Shown: one piece after another, positions 47,094 through 55,470 of the stretch
How positions within the stretch are numbered: the first letter of the stretch is position 1
How the letters are laid out: the number at the start of each line of letters is the position of its first letter
Source of the DNA: Mucilaginibacter sp.
GTDB taxonomy: Bacteria > Bacteroidota > Bacteroidia > Sphingobacteriales > Sphingobacteriaceae
NCBI RefSeq assembly: GCF_028288205.1
Contig: NZ_JAQBOD010000048.1
Coordinates: 124,001-188,000 of the forward strand
DNA length: 64,000 bases
Reading direction: 5' to 3'
Notes under the pieces: model-generated
What the model was told of the DNA's origin: nothing
Databases searched by the model: none
The model's input: only the letters and a program-made list of their open reading frames with translations
Translations under genes and position numbers: made by a program

Positions 47094-48435
47094 TGTGCCA
47101 TGCTCTCCTTTTATTAATAAAAGTATAAACAGTCCAAGATAAACCAACTATACATGTTAGGAAAAAATAACCTGTTGTCATACCTATTAAACCATATCTT
47201 TTGCCCAAAACTATAGTAGAAACACAAATCAATGAACCCATAGCAATAGATTGCACCAACATAGGTTCCTTTTTATGGCATCGCAAATAGGTTGCAAAAG
47301 CAAAAGCTACCTGATTAGCTATGCTGGCTAAGCACATACACAAAAGTGGTATAGTTGTTAAAAAACGGCTTGTTAGTCCCCAATTTAAAGTTTTGGCAAT
47401 TTGAACTAATGCAAAGAAAATGCATGTGATGATAATGTTGATTCCTAATGATTGAATGAATATTTTTTTGAAATTAGTATCCAATGTGGTAAACTCCCGC
47501 TTTGAAATTAACATAGATAAAAAAGGCACTTTTGTAACTATCCAACTCATTGATATAGAAGCTATACCTGTAAGCGTTGCTATAGTCATTCCCATTTGGC
47601 CCGCTATAGCCGGGCCTTCTGTAGCAAACAAAACCGGATTAAATAATTGAAATATAAAATAACCGCTTATCCAACTTAAAGCAATACGCCACTGGAAAGG
47701 AAAAATTTCACGGTAATAATTAATTATCCACTCAGCTTTAGCTAGCCATATTACTCTTAAAATTTTAATCTTGTTAGAAAATACTATTTGAACATAATTA
47801 ACACTTATTGCTATGAGTGACGCTAAAGCACTTGAGTATAATTTAAATCCACAAGCAAAAAAAATAAATAATAAACCAATATTCACAGATTTTTGAACTA
47901 ACCTTACTTTTGACATGTCTTTTACATGCCCTAATCCATCAAAAAAAGCCAGTAATGGATCAATGAACAAATTTAATGATGTTGCTATACAAAGAATTAT
48001 CCAAGGCTTTTGCCATTCAATATTTAAGCCTTTATTAAATTTTGAAAAAAAATAAAATCCTGCTATTAAAAGCACAAAAAATAAAATAAAAGCAATTATT
48101 GCAAACCATTTTACACAAAATATAAGTAATGAAGATAACCTGGATTTATAATACTCTTCACCTGTTAATTTAAAATCATCGTCCCATTTCAAATAAGCAA
48201 ACTCATAAGCTGCATATTGAGTTATTATACCACTTAACCCTAACTCAAAAAATATTTGTATAGCTAAGATGCTTGCAAAAGTATAATAATATCCCTGTTC
48301 ATCGGGTGATAAAAACTTAGCAATAAAAACTATTGAAATTATTCCACCAAAAGCTTGTATAATCCGGGTTAATATTGTAAAAGCGATAGCACTATCAATA
48401 CCTAGTTGACTGAATACTTTTTTAACTATTACCAC
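47086..48435 (-). CDS. Oligosaccharide flippase, Wzx/MOP family (locus 2)
   Basis: The 449-residue protein has about 12 hydrophobic segments and an N-terminus with IQAFGGIISIVFIAKFLSPDEQG, typical of the MOP polysaccharide flippase fold. A charged insert (about 85-100, DDDFKLTGEEYYKS) separates early segments. It would translocate locus 2 repeat units. Sequence landmarks differ from the first flippase (16328-17767), consistent with different substrates. Confidence 0.85.
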   Translation of the reverse strand: MVIVKKVFSQLGIDSAIAFTILTRIIQAFGGIISIVFIAKFLSPDEQGYYYTFASILAIQIFFELGLSGIITQYAAYEFAYLKWDDDFKLTGEEYYKSRLSSLLIFCVKWFAIIAFILFFVLLIAGFYFFSKFNKGLNIEWQKPWIILCIATSLNLFIDPLLAFFDGLGHVKDMSKVRLVQKSVNIGLLFIFFACGFKLYSSALASLIAISVNYVQIVFSNKIKILRVIWLAKAEWIINYYREIFPFQWRIALSWISGYFIFQLFNPVLFATEGPAIAGQMGMTIATLTGIASISMSWIVTKVPFLSMLISKREFTTLDTNFKKIFIQSLGINIIITCIFFALVQIAKTLNWGLTSRFLTTIPLLCMCLASIANQVAFAFATYLRCHKKEPMLVQSIAMGSLICVSTIVLGKRYGLIGMTTGYFFLTCIVGLSWTVYTFINKRRAWHNA

Positions 48436-48474
48436 TTTTCTGCTTATATTGTCGTGCTCACACCTACCGAATCA

Positions 48475-49431
48475 CTAATGTGATAATATTTGCGTTATCT
48501 TTTCTTTATGAGTTACCGAATGTAAAAAAAAGAAATTTGTTTGGGTGGTATTTTCATCTACCTCACTAAAAAGAACTAAACCCTTATCGTTGGCTATGTA
48601 ACAGTTATATCCTAACTCTCTAAAAAAGTTGATAATATCATTTGGGTGGTAATTAAATTTAGCTGACCATTTGCGTAACATCTCTGAAAAAACAATTGGG
48701 TGATGTGCCGCAATGGTATTCTTTGCACCTTTAAATACCATAAATTCTGCACCTTCAACATCACACTTAATAAAATCAATTTTTTTTATATTATTAGTTG
48801 AAGTATAATTATCTACAGTATCAGTAAAACATTCCAACTGCTGCATATTTGTATTTTCAGTAATGTTTTTTGATGATGCCGCACCAGGTATAGCAGGTGA
48901 ATAAAAGAATGTGATTTTATCCTGTTTATCGGAAAAGGCGAAATTTTCAACCACAATGTTTTTGTAACCATTTAGTTTAACATTATTCAGCAGTTTTTGA
49001 TGTGTTTCAGGAATAGGTTCAAATGCATATATCTTTCCATCTTCCAATAAAGAAGCAATATGGTTAGCATACCAGCCAATATTACCTCCAATATCAAAAA
49101 CTGTATAGTCTTTTTCAATTATTCTATAAAGCATATCAGAGTCTACTGATTCGTATGTACCAAAATTAAAGGTTTCAATAGGAGCTATTCTTTTATCTAC
49201 TATATCGCAATAAAAACTTATACCTCCCTTGTTGTAATTTGTTTTTCGGGATGTTATTATTAATTGATCGTCTTCTATAGTAATTTTTGAAATATCCGAT
49301 TCCTTTAAAAATGTTGCATAATCAAATAATAACATGTGCAGGTTATGCATCTCATCAATAAACGCTGCTTTACTGATTTCACCTTTTGAATAAAGGGTCC
49401 TTAATTCACCTAATTTCATATTTTTTAACAT
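48475..49431 (-). CDS. FkbM family methyltransferase
   Basis: The 318-residue protein has an N-terminal helical part (about 1-60) and a C-terminal FkbM domain: FDIGGNIGWYANHIASLL, IYAFEPIPETHQKLLNNVKLNG, and DFIKCDVEGAEFMVFKGA, the characteristic xDVEGxE of the family. FkbM enzymes O-methylate sugars or polyketides using SAM. It lies between the flippase and rfbH, so a deoxysugar hydroxyl is a plausible target. Two Met codons four codons apart could start it. Confidence 0.88.
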   Translation of the reverse strand: MLKNMKLGELRTLYSKGEISKAAFIDEMHNLHMLLFDYATFLKESDISKITIEDDQLIITSRKTNYNKGGISFYCDIVDKRIAPIETFNFGTYESVDSDMLYRIIEKDYTVFDIGGNIGWYANHIASLLEDGKIYAFEPIPETHQKLLNNVKLNGYKNIVVENFAFSDKQDKITFFYSPAIPGAASSKNITENTNMQQLECFTDTVDNYTSTNNIKKIDFIKCDVEGAEFMVFKGAKNTIAAHHPIVFSEMLRKWSAKFNYHPNDIINFFRELGYNCYIANDKGLVLFSEVDENTTQTNFFFLHSVTHKEKITQILSH

Positions 49432-49516
49432 ATTTATTTTTTTTCAACATTGTATTTAATAGATGTGTTCTTTTTATATTTTAACAAATAGCCATCGCAT
49501 TCCATTTCTTTAAGAA

Positions 49517-49550
49517 TTAGTAAATATTCATTTTTTGTAAATATTACTAA
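49517..49550. other. AT-rich inverted repeat between rfbH and the FkbM gene
   Basis: TTAGTAAATATT (49517-49528) pairs with AATATTACTAA (49540-49550) around an 11-base centre, in a 178-base gap. It has no U-tail next to it on the minus strand, so a terminator role is uncertain. It marks the only sizeable break between rfbH and the rest of locus 2. Confidence 0.35.
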
Positions 49551-49609
49551 TAATAAGTTATCTATAAAATATAAAAACACTAATTTAAAGCCATTTTAAG
49601 AGCTTTTTA

Positions 49610-50914
49610 TTATTTTATATAATCTTTAATCACATCCAATATGTAATTGTAGTGACTTTCATTTAATCCGGGCCAAACTCCTAACCAAAAAGATTGATTC
49701 ATAATAGTATCGGTATTAACTAAATCACCTATTTGTCTGTAATTTATATTAGCATAAGCAGGTTGTCTTAACAGATTGCCTCCAAATAATAGGCGTGTAC
49801 CTATTTTTTTTTCTTCTAAATGTTGAACTAGCATGTGTCTGTCGGCTGCGTTACCCTCACGCAATGTAAGTAAAAAGCCAAACCATGAAGGCTCGCTGTT
49901 GGGAGTAGCTTCGGGCAAAATAAATATCTCTTCCAATTCTTTCATACGTTCATATAGTGCGGCAAAGTTTTCGCGCCGTCGTTGTACGAAATGATCCAGC
50001 TTTTTAAGTTGCGATACACCAAATGCAGCTTGCATATCTGTAACCTTCAAGTTAAAACCGATATGTGAATAAGTGTATTTATGGTCATACCCATAAGGCA
50101 GTGTGCCTAACTGTTGGGCAAACCTACAACCACAGGTATTATCTTTTCCTGGTTCACAATAACAATCACGTCCCCAGTCTCTAAAACTTTCTGCTATTTT
50201 TGAAAGTTCAGGATTATTAATGATAACGGCTCCGCCTTCGCCCATGGTAATATGATGGGCCGGGTAAAATGAAAAAGTAGCTATATCCCCATAGGTGCCG
50301 GTTTTTTTACCTCTATAGGTAGCTCCTAATGAGTCGCAATCATCTTCAACAACCCATAAGTTATATTTTTTTGCAATACGCATTACCTCGTCCAGATCAA
50401 ACGGATTACCTAAAGAGTGGGCAATCATAATTGCTTTTGTTTTGGGCGATACAGCTGCTTCTATATCCTCTGCTTTAACATTATGGGTAGCTATATCAAC
50501 ATCAACAAAAACCGGTATGGCACCAAACTGTATCATTGGATTAACGGTAGTAGGAAAACCTGCAGCAACGGTAATTACCTCATCCCCTATTTTAATAGCA
50601 CGCTCTCCAAGCTTTGGAGAGGTTAATGAATAAAAGGCTACCAGGTTTGCAGATGAGCCGGAATTAACCAGCAACGCTTTTTGAGCTCCAAAATATTTGG
50701 CAAAATCATATTCAAAATCATTAGCAAATCTACCGGCTGTTAACCAGCCATCTAATGCAGCATCAACCCCAAGAAGTATATCATCTTCGTCCAAAACCTT
50801 ACCTGTTACAGGAATGTAGTTTTTTCCAGGAGTAATGATTTGAGTTGTTTTTTGCCTTGCAATTTCTCGAAGGCTTTTTTCGAGTTCAGGGCTTGTAATG
50901 TTTTTTAACTGCAT
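49610..50914 (-). CDS. rfbH: CDP-4-dehydro-6-deoxyglucose 3-dehydrase (E1, DegT family)
   Basis: The 434-residue protein has the DegT/DnrJ fold, with the usual PLP-binding Lys replaced by His (H220 in [12 protein letters not shown]) and four Cys in the spacing C193-x57-C251-x-C253-x7-C261. Those features define E1/DdhC/RfbH, a PMP-dependent [2Fe-2S] enzyme that removes the C3 hydroxyl of CDP-4-keto-6-deoxyglucose. It needs a reductase (E3), probably the 60208-61233 product. The other pathway genes (rfbF, rfbG, E3) lie 8.4 kb upstream, separated by eight genes. Confidence 0.96.
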   Translation of the reverse strand: MQLKNITSPELEKSLREIARQKTTQIITPGKNYIPVTGKVLDEDDILLGVDAALDGWLTAGRFANDFEYDFAKYFGAQKALLVNSGSSANLVAFYSLTSPKLGERAIKIGDEVITVAAGFPTTVNPMIQFGAIPVFVDVDIATHNVKAEDIEAAVSPKTKAIMIAHSLGNPFDLDEVMRIAKKYNLWVVEDDCDSLGATYRGKKTGTYGDIATFSFYPAHHITMGEGGAVIINNPELSKIAESFRDWGRDCYCEPGKDNTCGCRFAQQLGTLPYGYDHKYTYSHIGFNLKVTDMQAAFGVSQLKKLDHFVQRRRENFAALYERMKELEEIFILPEATPNSEPSWFGFLLTLREGNAADRHMLVQHLEEKKIGTRLLFGGNLLRQPAYANINYRQIGDLVNTDTIMNQSFWLGVWPGLNESHYNYILDVIKDYIK

Positions 50915-50941
50915 TGCTCAACTATATAATTATTGTTATTA

Positions 50942-51598
50942 TTAATTTTTAGGATAACTACCAAATATCTGTTTCAATTTAGCCAACAAAATAACATGAT
51001 TGGCGAATACCTCATCGGCTTCTCGTAAATAACTTTCATCTAGAGTGGTTTCAATTGCAAAGCAAGGACACAGTGCCCCTTTAGCAGATTGTATACCTAG
51101 TTTAGCATTCTCTATAATCAAACATTCATCAGCAAGTAAACCAAGTTTTTTTACTGCCTTAAGGTAGGGTTCGGGGTCGGGTTTGCCATTTATCACATCG
51201 TCTGCCGTTATTACTGCTGATAGCTGATCCATAATTGCAGGATCTAAAGTCTTTTTTAAGCGTTGGTCTGAAGCGCCCGTAACTATCGCCTTTTTAATAT
51301 TACGCGATGTTAGCAACTCCATTATTTCAGCAATTTCGGGAAACAGCGTAAATTTGTTGTGCTGATGATAATAATCTTCTTTAAGCGAAACTATATTTTG
51401 TGCAAGGTTTCTATCAAGATTATACTTTGCGATAAAAAAATTAGCTATCTGAAACCTACCCATTCCTTCAAGCAAATAGTAGTCTACCGGCTCTATTTTA
51501 ATATCATACGTGGCAAACGCACTTTGCCAAGCCATACAATTATCAAACATTGTATCGCCAATAACGCCGTCAAAATCAAAAATCACTGCCTTTATCAT
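50942..51598 (-). CDS. HAD family hydrolase (beta-phosphoglucomutase-like)
   Basis: The 218-residue protein has the HAD nucleophile motif DFDGVIGDT (8-16; Asp 8 and Asp 10), a helical cap domain typical of subclass IA, KAIVTGASDQ as motif II and GKPDPEPYLKAVKKLG as motif III. It could be a phosphatase or a sugar-phosphate mutase. It lies 27 bases upstream of rfbH in the eight-gene block. Dephosphorylating a small sugar or keto-acid phosphate would fit, but the substrate is not visible. Confidence 0.88.
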   Translation of the reverse strand: MIKAVIFDFDGVIGDTMFDNCMAWQSAFATYDIKIEPVDYYLLEGMGRFQIANFFIAKYNLDRNLAQNIVSLKEDYYHQHNKFTLFPEIAEIMELLTSRNIKKAIVTGASDQRLKKTLDPAIMDQLSAVITADDVINGKPDPEPYLKAVKKLGLLADECLIIENAKLGIQSAKGALCPCFAIETTLDESYLREADEVFANHVILLAKLKQIFGSYPKN

Positions 51599-51605
51599 CT
51601 ATTAA

Positions 51606-52643
51606 CTACTTATATGTTGGAGGAACTACCGAAAGATTTTTTGACCATTTTGCAAACTCAGCAGCAAGGGCTTCGGTAACCGGTATGCCATTGGCCAATC
51701 TGTTTGCCTTACTAAGGTACTCCGGCTCGCCGGGGAACAGTATGTTATCTCCGTATTGTTTCACAGTTTCAATGGCTCTTGTGCCTACTGCTTTTACATA
51801 CTCAAGTCCGCCAAATTTTTCGGGGTCGATAGCGATAACCAATGACCCTAACTTACGCGCCTTATCCAAATCGTCATACATCGGTGTTAACTCAGGGCCA
51901 AAACCCATACCATTTAGCGGCCCGCATAGCATATCAATTAAAAATGCCATTGCATAGCCTTTGTGTAACGCAGTAGGTTTAACTGCGATAATATCATTAG
52001 CTGTCACGCAATCATTGCCTTCGTTATCTACACCGTAACCTTTAGGTACTATACCATTTTCTCGTTTGGCATTCATAATATAATTCCACGGAATGATGCT
52101 AGTTGCCATATCTAAACAAATTGGCTTTTCGGCATCAGTTACAGGGAAAGCGATAGAAATTGGGTTGGTGCCAAAGAAGGGTTTTTTACCTCCGTGAGGA
52201 ACCACAAAAGAGTCTGAATGCGTAAAAGCGATACCAACCATTCCAGCCGCTGCAATTTGCCTTGTGTATAAGCCTATAGCACCACAGTGTGATGAATTTT
52301 TAACACCAACAACACCGGCACCGGCTTCTTTTGCTAAAGCAATTGCTTGCTTGGCAGCTTCATGGAGTATAATTATACCATGACCATCGTCACCATCAAC
52401 TATACCAGTTGCCACTGCTGTTTTGTTAAAAGTAATTTGAGGTTTAACTTTAATTGAACCTGTACTAAACCTGCTTAGATAATGCGTTATGCGCGCTATC
52501 CCGTGCGAGTCTGTCCCCCAGAGCGATGTTGTAGTTAACGATGTTGCAAGCGTTTGCGCATCGTTTAACTCAAGCCCTCGGGCTACAAATAGCTTTACTG
52601 CCCAATCAACGGCTTCATTATGATCTATAAAGTAATTGACCAT
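51606..52643 (-). CDS. Ldh family (malate/L-lactate type) NAD(P)-dependent oxidoreductase
   Basis: The 345-residue protein has the malate/L-lactate dehydrogenase-2 fold: DSHGIARITHYL (45-56), VGVKNSSHCGAIGLYTRQIA, and HGGKKPFFGTNPISIAFP. These enzymes (malate, ureidoglycolate and sulfolactate dehydrogenases) oxidise a 2-hydroxy acid to a 2-keto acid with NAD(P). In this block it could supply or consume the keto acid used by the ThDP enzyme or the aldolase. It is spaced 7-10 bases from both neighbours. Confidence 0.88.
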   Translation of the reverse strand: MVNYFIDHNEAVDWAVKLFVARGLELNDAQTLATSLTTTSLWGTDSHGIARITHYLSRFSTGSIKVKPQITFNKTAVATGIVDGDDGHGIIILHEAAKQAIALAKEAGAGVVGVKNSSHCGAIGLYTRQIAAAGMVGIAFTHSDSFVVPHGGKKPFFGTNPISIAFPVTDAEKPICLDMATSIIPWNYIMNAKRENGIVPKGYGVDNEGNDCVTANDIIAVKPTALHKGYAMAFLIDMLCGPLNGMGFGPELTPMYDDLDKARKLGSLVIAIDPEKFGGLEYVKAVGTRAIETVKQYGDNILFPGEPEYLSKANRLANGIPVTEALAAEFAKWSKNLSVVPPTYK

Positions 52644-52653
52644 TATTAAATTC

Positions 52654-53376
52654 TTAATTAAGTTTATTAAATATCAAAAATTGATAACTATCATCATTAA
52701 TGTTTAAATGGGATGCATCAACTGGCTTTGCTTCACCCGATTCTATCACAACTTGGTTATCTTGCTTTATGAGGCCAGAAATAGGCACGATCATTACTGT
52801 CCAGTCATCGCACATGGGCCTATTTTTGCTTAGTTTTATTTGCATATTCCGAAACTCCCAGCCGGTATAGTGCTTATCTAAAAACGGAAAAAATTCGTAT
52901 GCGTCAAAATTGTCTGAGTATTCTTTAGTTTTTTCGTACCCCGTATTTTGCCTGCCGTATGCATCGTTCATTCTTACAAGGTCGCCTTTCATTGGCGGGG
53001 TCTCTATTTCCATAATAAATGCGCCGCCGTCTGATACTGAGCGGGATGAATGGAATACACACGATTCTAGAACAACGCTATCCAACTTTTTCATCCAATA
53101 TTTATCGTCGAGCGTGGTACACACAGCCTCTCCATCTAAAACTATTAACGAAGTCCGCTTTCTTTCATGGCAATGAAGCGAAGTTTCAAAGTCTTTTTTA
53201 ATATAAAGGAACCATATTGCTACAATTTCGTTTTGAAACCATAGGTATTCATACCCCCATGGTTTATTTACAACTATATTACTATAATCGTAATCATTAG
53301 CATAATCAGATGATTCTACCTTTAACCTCGATAAGTTTTCGAAATCATTTAAAGAAGGGTAGACTTTATGGATCAT
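52654..53376 (-). CDS. Cupin-domain protein, type II phosphomannose-isomerase-like
   Basis: The 240-residue protein has a cupin core in which VNKPWGYEYLW (about 36-46) resembles the KPWG motif of type II phosphomannose isomerases. The metal-binding region is SLHCHERKRTSLIVLDGEAV, with a His-x-His pair. The C-terminal part (FDAYEFFPFLDKHYTGWEF) is unrecognised. It may isomerise or epimerise a phosphosugar or a sugar nucleotide. It sits 1 base from the DJ-1 gene, so they are translationally linked. Confidence 0.72.
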   Translation of the reverse strand: MIHKVYPSLNDFENLSRLKVESSDYANDYDYSNIVVNKPWGYEYLWFQNEIVAIWFLYIKKDFETSLHCHERKRTSLIVLDGEAVCTTLDDKYWMKKLDSVVLESCVFHSSRSVSDGGAFIMEIETPPMKGDLVRMNDAYGRQNTGYEKTKEYSDNFDAYEFFPFLDKHYTGWEFRNMQIKLSKNRPMCDDWTVMIVPISGLIKQDNQVVIESGEAKPVDASHLNINDDSYQFLIFNKLN

Positions 53377-53377
53377 T

Positions 53378-53899
53378 TTATGAATTTATTTTATAATAGC
53401 TATCAAGTGTAGTTTTAACCCAAATAGCATTATCTCTGAAATGTGGCGCAGTAACAATATTGCCATCGCTCATTACTGCTACATCATGATAGTTTGCACC
53501 TGCATTTATCAGGTCATCTTTACAACCTTTATAAATTGTCATGTCTTTCCCTTTAACTATTTGCGCAGATATAAGTACCCATGGGCCATGGCAAACCGAA
53601 GCAATAACTTTACCTTCAGTGTTCATATCTTGTATAAATTTCAATAATTCGGGTATTTGGCGCAACCTATCCGGAGATTCTAAACCACCGGGCACAATCA
53701 GCATATCATAATCTGCTGTATTAAGTTTCAATATATCAGCATTAGCTTTAATTGGCAAACCGTGTTTAGCCATAACATCAACCATCCCGTTGGTGGCTGT
53801 ATCAACAATAAATCCATCTTCCTGTAGCCTATAATAAGGATATGCATATTCTGTATCCTCAACTGCTGGCCCTACAACAATAACCGCTCTTTTTTTCAT
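53378..53899 (-). CDS. DJ-1/PfpI family protein
   Basis: The 173-residue protein has the class I glutamine-amidotransferase-like fold of DJ-1/PfpI. The nucleophile elbow ASVCHGPWVL places Cys 103 next to His 104, and GGLESPD (71-77) and a conserved Glu (VEDTEY) complete the site. Members act as glyoxalases, deglycases, chaperones or proteases. In a block handling small carbonyl compounds, an aldehyde- or keto-acid-processing role is possible. Five bases separate it from the nucleotidyltransferase. Confidence 0.88.
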   Translation of the reverse strand: MKKRAVIVVGPAVEDTEYAYPYYRLQEDGFIVDTATNGMVDVMAKHGLPIKANADILKLNTADYDMLIVPGGLESPDRLRQIPELLKFIQDMNTEGKVIASVCHGPWVLISAQIVKGKDMTIYKGCKDDLINAGANYHDVAVMSDGNIVTAPHFRDNAIWVKTTLDSYYKINS

Positions 53900-53904
53900 T
53901 TCTT

Positions 53905-54687
53905 TTAATTTATCCCTAACCAGGGGCGTTTATTTAAATCGTATTGATGCTGCAAGTAAATCACGTCGCGCTCTGTATCAACATTTTGCCAAAATCCATC
54001 ATGCTTATACATGTGCATTTGATCTTGGCTTAACAATTTGTCAAATGTTTCAGTCTCAAGGTCACATTCGTTTACCGGCGATAAGATTTTAAATATATCG
54101 TACTTAGCAACCATAAAACCACCATTTATTTTTGCAGATCCCATGTCCAATTTAGCCTGTGGGTTGTAATTAACAATACTATTGCCCTCAAAATAAAACG
54201 TGCCAAACCTTGATGGTGTATTTACGCCGGTAATGGTAAATAATTTATCATGCTCATTATGCTCTTTAAGTAACATATTGATGTTAACGTCAGACAGTAT
54301 GTCTGAATAGGAGATAAAAAACGGTTCGTAATTTAAGTATCGCTGGCACCTTGCAACACGTGCTCCAGTGTGTGCAGTTAAGCCCGTATCAAGCAGTTTA
54401 ATGGTCCAATCTTCTTCGGGTATTTTATTTAAAACCGATACTTCCCTGTTTTTAATGCTTACTTCAACATCGTGCAAATATTCAAACGCGTTGAGAAAGT
54501 AATTGCGTATCTGATCTCCACCAAAACCTAACGACAAAATAAACTCTGTATGGCCAAAGCTGGCAAACAGCTTCATTACATGCCATATTAAGGGTCTGTT
54601 GCCTATTTTTATCAAACATTTTGGTATCCTTAGCCTTGTATCGGAATCAATAACTCCACGGCCACCGCATAACAATACTACCTTCAT
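53905..54687 (-). CDS. Diverged RfbF-like nucleotidyltransferase with altered G-loop
   Basis: I start at the ATG at 54687 (MKVVLLCGGRG, 260 residues). The longer frame to 54864 overlaps the aldolase gene by 163 bases and adds unrelated residues. The protein aligns with RfbF along its length: LIWHVMKLFASFGHTEFIL, KINGGFMVAKYDIF, and KHDGFWQNVDTERD. However, the nucleotide loop GTRLSEET of RfbF reads GVIDSDTR here, and PKPM reads PKCL. Activity may be lost or changed; it may activate a different sugar phosphate. It lies 14 bases after the aldolase stop. Confidence 0.85.
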   Translation of the reverse strand: MKVVLLCGGRGVIDSDTRLRIPKCLIKIGNRPLIWHVMKLFASFGHTEFILSLGFGGDQIRNYFLNAFEYLHDVEVSIKNREVSVLNKIPEEDWTIKLLDTGLTAHTGARVARCQRYLNYEPFFISYSDILSDVNINMLLKEHNEHDKLFTITGVNTPSRFGTFYFEGNSIVNYNPQAKLDMGSAKINGGFMVAKYDIFKILSPVNECDLETETFDKLLSQDQMHMYKHDGFWQNVDTERDVIYLQHQYDLNKRPWLGIN

Positions 54688-54701
54688 TGCTTTTTTCTTT
54701 A

Positions 54702-55466
54702 CTATAAGAATTTCTGAATGTCTTGCTTGTTTTTTTTGAAGCCCGACAAGATCATCTCCGAATCGATCCTGTAATTGATGTATTTCACGCCCTTTTCGCC
54801 CCAATATTTCACCCCTTCTGGAGTATCTGTAAATACCCCAGTAGCAACATTTGCTTCGTTGCAAGCAGCCAGTATTTCAGTGATTTTTTCTATTACTGTT
54901 GGGTGCCATATTTGTCCAGTCAGGCCTAAAGATTGACTCAAATCATATGGCCCAATAAAGATAACGTTAATTCCCCCAACCGAAAGTATTTTTTTGATAT
55001 TGCCGGCACCTTCAACACCTTCTATTTGCAATATGATTAACGCTTTTGAATTAGCCGTATTAATATAGGTATCCTTAGGAATGTTGGAAAACTCGGCTGC
55101 TCTAACAAACCGGCATAACCCTCTATCACCTTCTGGATAAAACTTAGCATATTCTATCGCTTTCTTTGCATCTTCGGCTGTTTTAATATGCGGTATTTGA
55201 AAGCCGCCGATACCCATATCTGACAACCATTTAATATAACTTTCCTGTATGCCAGGTATCCTGGCTATCAGTTTTATATTCCTGTTTTCGGCAGCTAGTA
55301 TTAATGGATACAAGTCAGATTGATTCATCAAACCACCATGTTCAAGATCTACAACGGCAAAGTCGTAACCTGCCATAGCAAGCATTTCAACAATTTCGGG
55401 ACGAGGTGTGCGTAAAAAGGGGCCAATCAGCCTTTCTTTACTATTCAACCATTCTTTACTATCCAT
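54702..55466 (-). CDS. HpcH/HpaI family aldolase
   Basis: The 254-residue (beta/alpha)8 protein has VVDLEHGG (38-45, with the catalytic His 43), LIARIPG, ILQIEGVEGAGN and VIFIGPYDLSQSLG, all typical of class II 2-keto-3-deoxy acid aldolases (HpaI, GarL, RhmA). They reversibly cleave a keto acid into pyruvate and an aldehyde. Beside a ThDP enzyme, it may build a longer keto acid donor from pyruvate or release pyruvate. It begins 4 bases after the ThDP gene. Confidence 0.9.
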   Translation of the reverse strand: MDSKEWLNSKERLIGPFLRTPRPEIVEMLAMAGYDFAVVDLEHGGLMNQSDLYPLILAAENRNIKLIARIPGIQESYIKWLSDMGIGGFQIPHIKTAEDAKKAIEYAKFYPEGDRGLCRFVRAAEFSNIPKDTYINTANSKALIILQIEGVEGAGNIKKILSVGGINVIFIGPYDLSQSLGLTGQIWHPTVIEKITEILAACNEANVATGVFTDTPEGVKYWGEKGVKYINYRIDSEMILSGFKKNKQDIQKFL

Positions 55467-55470
55467 ATAA

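Noticed and set aside
49517..49550. Terminator for the FkbM gene
   Set aside because: The stem is entirely AT and has no adjacent U tract on the minus strand.
54688..54864. N-terminal extension of the RfbF-like gene
   Set aside because: It overlaps the aldolase gene out of frame, is unlike any transferase, and a good ATG at 54687 gives the standard family start.
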